Shown here: one piece after another, positions 49,570 to 50,686 of the stretch
How positions within the stretch are numbered: position 1 is the stretch's first letter
Layout: the number at the start of each line of letters is the position of its first letter
Assembly: GCA_051883415.1 (NCBI GenBank)
Contig: JBJETR010000027.1
Span: 1-50,686 of the forward strand
Length of the DNA stretch: 50,686 nucleotides
Direction of reading: 5' to 3'
Origin: HGM11368 sp051883415
Lineage (GTDB): Bacteria > Bacillota > Clostridia > Christensenellales > UBA3700
Position numbers and translations under genes: made by a program
The notes under the pieces: generated by a model
What the model saw: only the letters and a program-made list of their open reading frames with translations
Told to the model about the DNA's origin: nothing
Databases searched by the model: none

Positions 49570-49690
49570 TGCAATCAGCCAAAGACAGCAAGTGGAGCAA
49601 TCCTTAATATCTTGCCGAGGTAGATAACACGATAGAGTTATGTGTCCTCTTGTCTTTTGGCAAGAGGATATTCATTTTTACAGGAGGTAA
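49570..49690 (+). promoter_or_regulatory. Ribosomal protein L10 leader
   Basis: The conserved AAAGACAGCAAG and CTTGCCGAGG elements (49581-49592 and 49611-49620) pair through GCAAG/CTTGC as in L10 leaders, where L10(L12)4 binds and represses its own mRNA. An 8-bp hairpin (TCCTCTTG/CAAGAGGA, 49645-49668) precedes the rplJ ribosome site; its T-run is interrupted. Confidence 0.9.
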
Positions 49691-49693
49691 TCA

Positions 49694-50185
49694 ATGTCAG
49701 CAGCTAAAGAATTGAAGGCTAAACAAATTGAAGAAATCAAAGCCAAAATCCAAAACTGCAACGCAATGGTGCTTGTTGACTACAAGGGCGTGACCGTAGC
49801 TGAAGATACGGCGCTCAGAGCCAAGTTCCGTGCCGAGAACGTAGAGTACAGAGTTCTTAAGAACAGACTCGTTCTCAAAGCGATGCAAGAATTGGGAATC
49901 GAAGGCTTCGAATCTCAATTGGAAGGTCCTACAGCTTTTGCTTTTGCTCACGGTGACGCACTTGCTCCGGCTAAAATCATTAGCGAGGCTTGCAAAGACG
50001 TCAAAGCGTTGGAAGTAAAATGCGGTATGATGGACGGTGCCTTCATCGACAGTAGTGTAGTAGGAAAACTCGCATCAATCCCATCCAAGGAAGTATTGCT
50101 TGCACAACTTCTCGGTATGCTCCAGAGCCCAATGTCTGGTATCGCTAGAGCATTGCAACAAGTTGCAGAGAAGAAAGAAGCTTAA
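49694..50185 (+). CDS. rplJ: 50S ribosomal protein L10
   Basis: Base of the L7/L12 stalk, 163 residues. N-terminal part has MVLVDYKGVTVAEDTALR and EYRVLKNRLVLKAM; the C-terminal helix (LQSPMSGIARALQQVAEKKEA) is where L7/L12 dimers attach. ACAGGAGGT lies before the ATG. It is autoregulated through the leader upstream. Confidence 0.98.
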   Translation: MSAAKELKAKQIEEIKAKIQNCNAMVLVDYKGVTVAEDTALRAKFRAENVEYRVLKNRLVLKAMQELGIEGFESQLEGPTAFAFAHGDALAPAKIISEACKDVKALEVKCGMMDGAFIDSSVVGKLASIPSKEVLLAQLLGMLQSPMSGIARALQQVAEKKEA

Positions 50186-50229
50186 TTTAAGCACTCAAAA
50201 TCAAAAATATTTATTCGGAGGACAGAAAA

Positions 50230-50601
50230 ATGGCAGATATTGCTAAAATTGTAGAAGAAATCAAAGGTATGACCGTATTGGAACTTAACGACCTCGTTAA
50301 GGCTATCGAAACTGAGTTTGGCGTAAGCGCAGCAGCTATGGCAGTTGCAGCTCCAGCAGCAGGTGCAGCAGCTCCAGCAGCAGAAGAGAAGACCGAATTC
50401 GACGTAATTCTTAAGGCAGCAGGCGCTAACAAAATCGCCGTTATCAAAGTTGTTAGAGAAATCACCGGTCTCGGACTTAAGGAAGCTAAGGACCTCGTTG
50501 ACGGCGCTCCTAAGACTCTTAAGGAAGCAATCGCTAAAGAAGCAGCTGACGAAATCGCTAACAAGCTCAAAGAAGCCGGCGCAGAAGTTGAAATCAAGTA
50601 A
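50230..50601 (+). CDS. rplL: 50S ribosomal protein L7/L12
   Basis: Stalk protein that recruits translation GTPases, 123 residues. The N-terminal dimerisation region (KIVEEIKGMTVLELNDLVKAI) is followed by the Ala-rich hinge (about 37-53) and the C-terminal domain with KTEFDVILKAAG, IKVVREITGLGLKEAKDLVDGAPK and the AGAEVEIK end. GGAGG precedes it. rpoB would normally follow; here the sequence runs into an IS-like end. Confidence 0.98.
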   Translation: MADIAKIVEEIKGMTVLELNDLVKAIETEFGVSAAAMAVAAPAAGAAAPAAEEKTEFDVILKAAGANKIAVIKVVREITGLGLKEAKDLVDGAPKTLKEAIAKEAADEIANKLKEAGAEVEIK

Positions 50602-50630
50602 TTGTGAATATCAAAAAAAGACACACCCGA

Positions 50631-50686
50631 TGTGAAATGCACCCCAAAAGTTGGACAGAAATGGAAAACTAAAGGAGGTGCATTTT
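50631..50686 (+). mobile_element. Probable left end of an IS3-type insertion sequence, cut by window edge
   Basis: The segment begins TGTGAAATGCACCCCAAAAG and continues TTGGACAG, the pattern of IS3-family terminal inverted repeats (ACCCCAAAAGTTGGACA). It ends with AAAGGAGGTGCATTTT, a strong ribosome site, so a transposase ORF probably starts at or just past the edge. Only about 55 bases are visible, and the right end is not, so the call rests on the end motif. Confidence 0.6.

Noticed and set aside
1..50686. tRNA genes
   Set aside because: No cloverleaf with a TTCNANNC T-loop was found in the gaps between genes.

Overview
The window looks like a chromosome segment of an anaerobic, low-to-mid GC member of the Bacillota (Clostridia side), probably an uncultured gut-type lineage. 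The evidence is AAGGAGG-type ribosome binding sites, TTGACA/TATAAT promoters, an S-box (SAM-I) riboswitch ahead of metK, an L10 leader ahead of rplJ, DapL-type lysine biosynthesis, two DUF1292 proteins, RqcP and RecD2. The lineage below class level is a guess. No tRNA, rRNA or CRISPR array was seen. Most genes are on the + strand; the exceptions are a thioredoxin-reductase-like gene, an XRE regulator and the rqcP-ispDF-membrane protein group.

Layout. 1-9.2 kb: a tight biosynthetic operon pyrG(partial)-purF-carA-carB-dapF-dapL. 9.2-10.7 kb: a three-gene unit of two membrane proteins and a LURP-one-like protein. 10.8-13.7 kb: an ECF-type sigma factor, an RsgI-like transmembrane anti-sigma candidate with the DINPS motif, and an acidic lipoprotein. 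13.8-18.3 kb: nadE, a thioredoxin-reductase-like flavoprotein that seems to lack its NADPH site, trxA, an Mrp-type Fe-S ATPase and a MATE exporter. 18.3-20.7 kb: the accessory part, with a mosaic repeat cluster, a roughly 209-nt structured RNA with its own promoter and terminator, a small zinc-ribbon gene, and a roughly 0.8-kb segment (XRE regulator plus a small ORF) bounded by a 0.2-kb direct repeat that duplicates the 3' end of a membrane protein gene. 20.7-22.1 kb: the ispDF fusion and rqcP.

22.8-39.1 kb: rpoB-rpoC, SAM riboswitch-metK-recD2, secA, prfB, tsaD. 39.2-41.0 kb: two DUF1292 genes around a small lipoprotein, then a second repeat cluster of the same families in the opposite orientation. 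41.6-45.9 kb: rpsL-rpsG-fusA-tuf. 46.2-47.1 kb: an SDR oxidoreductase. 47.3-50.6 kb: rpmG-secE-nusG-rplK-rplA-(L10 leader)-rplJ-rplL. The last ~55 bases look like the left end of an IS3-type element placed just after rplL. The usual rplJL-rpoBC continuity is broken: rpoBC lies about 20 kb upstream under its own promoters.

The observations most worth following are the structured RNA at 19040-19248, the sigma/RsgI-like/lipoprotein module, the pyridine-nucleotide-site-less thioredoxin reductase next to trxA, and the small bounded element at 19.5-20.5 kb. All calls come from reading the sequence; family names rest on recognised motifs, not on database searches.
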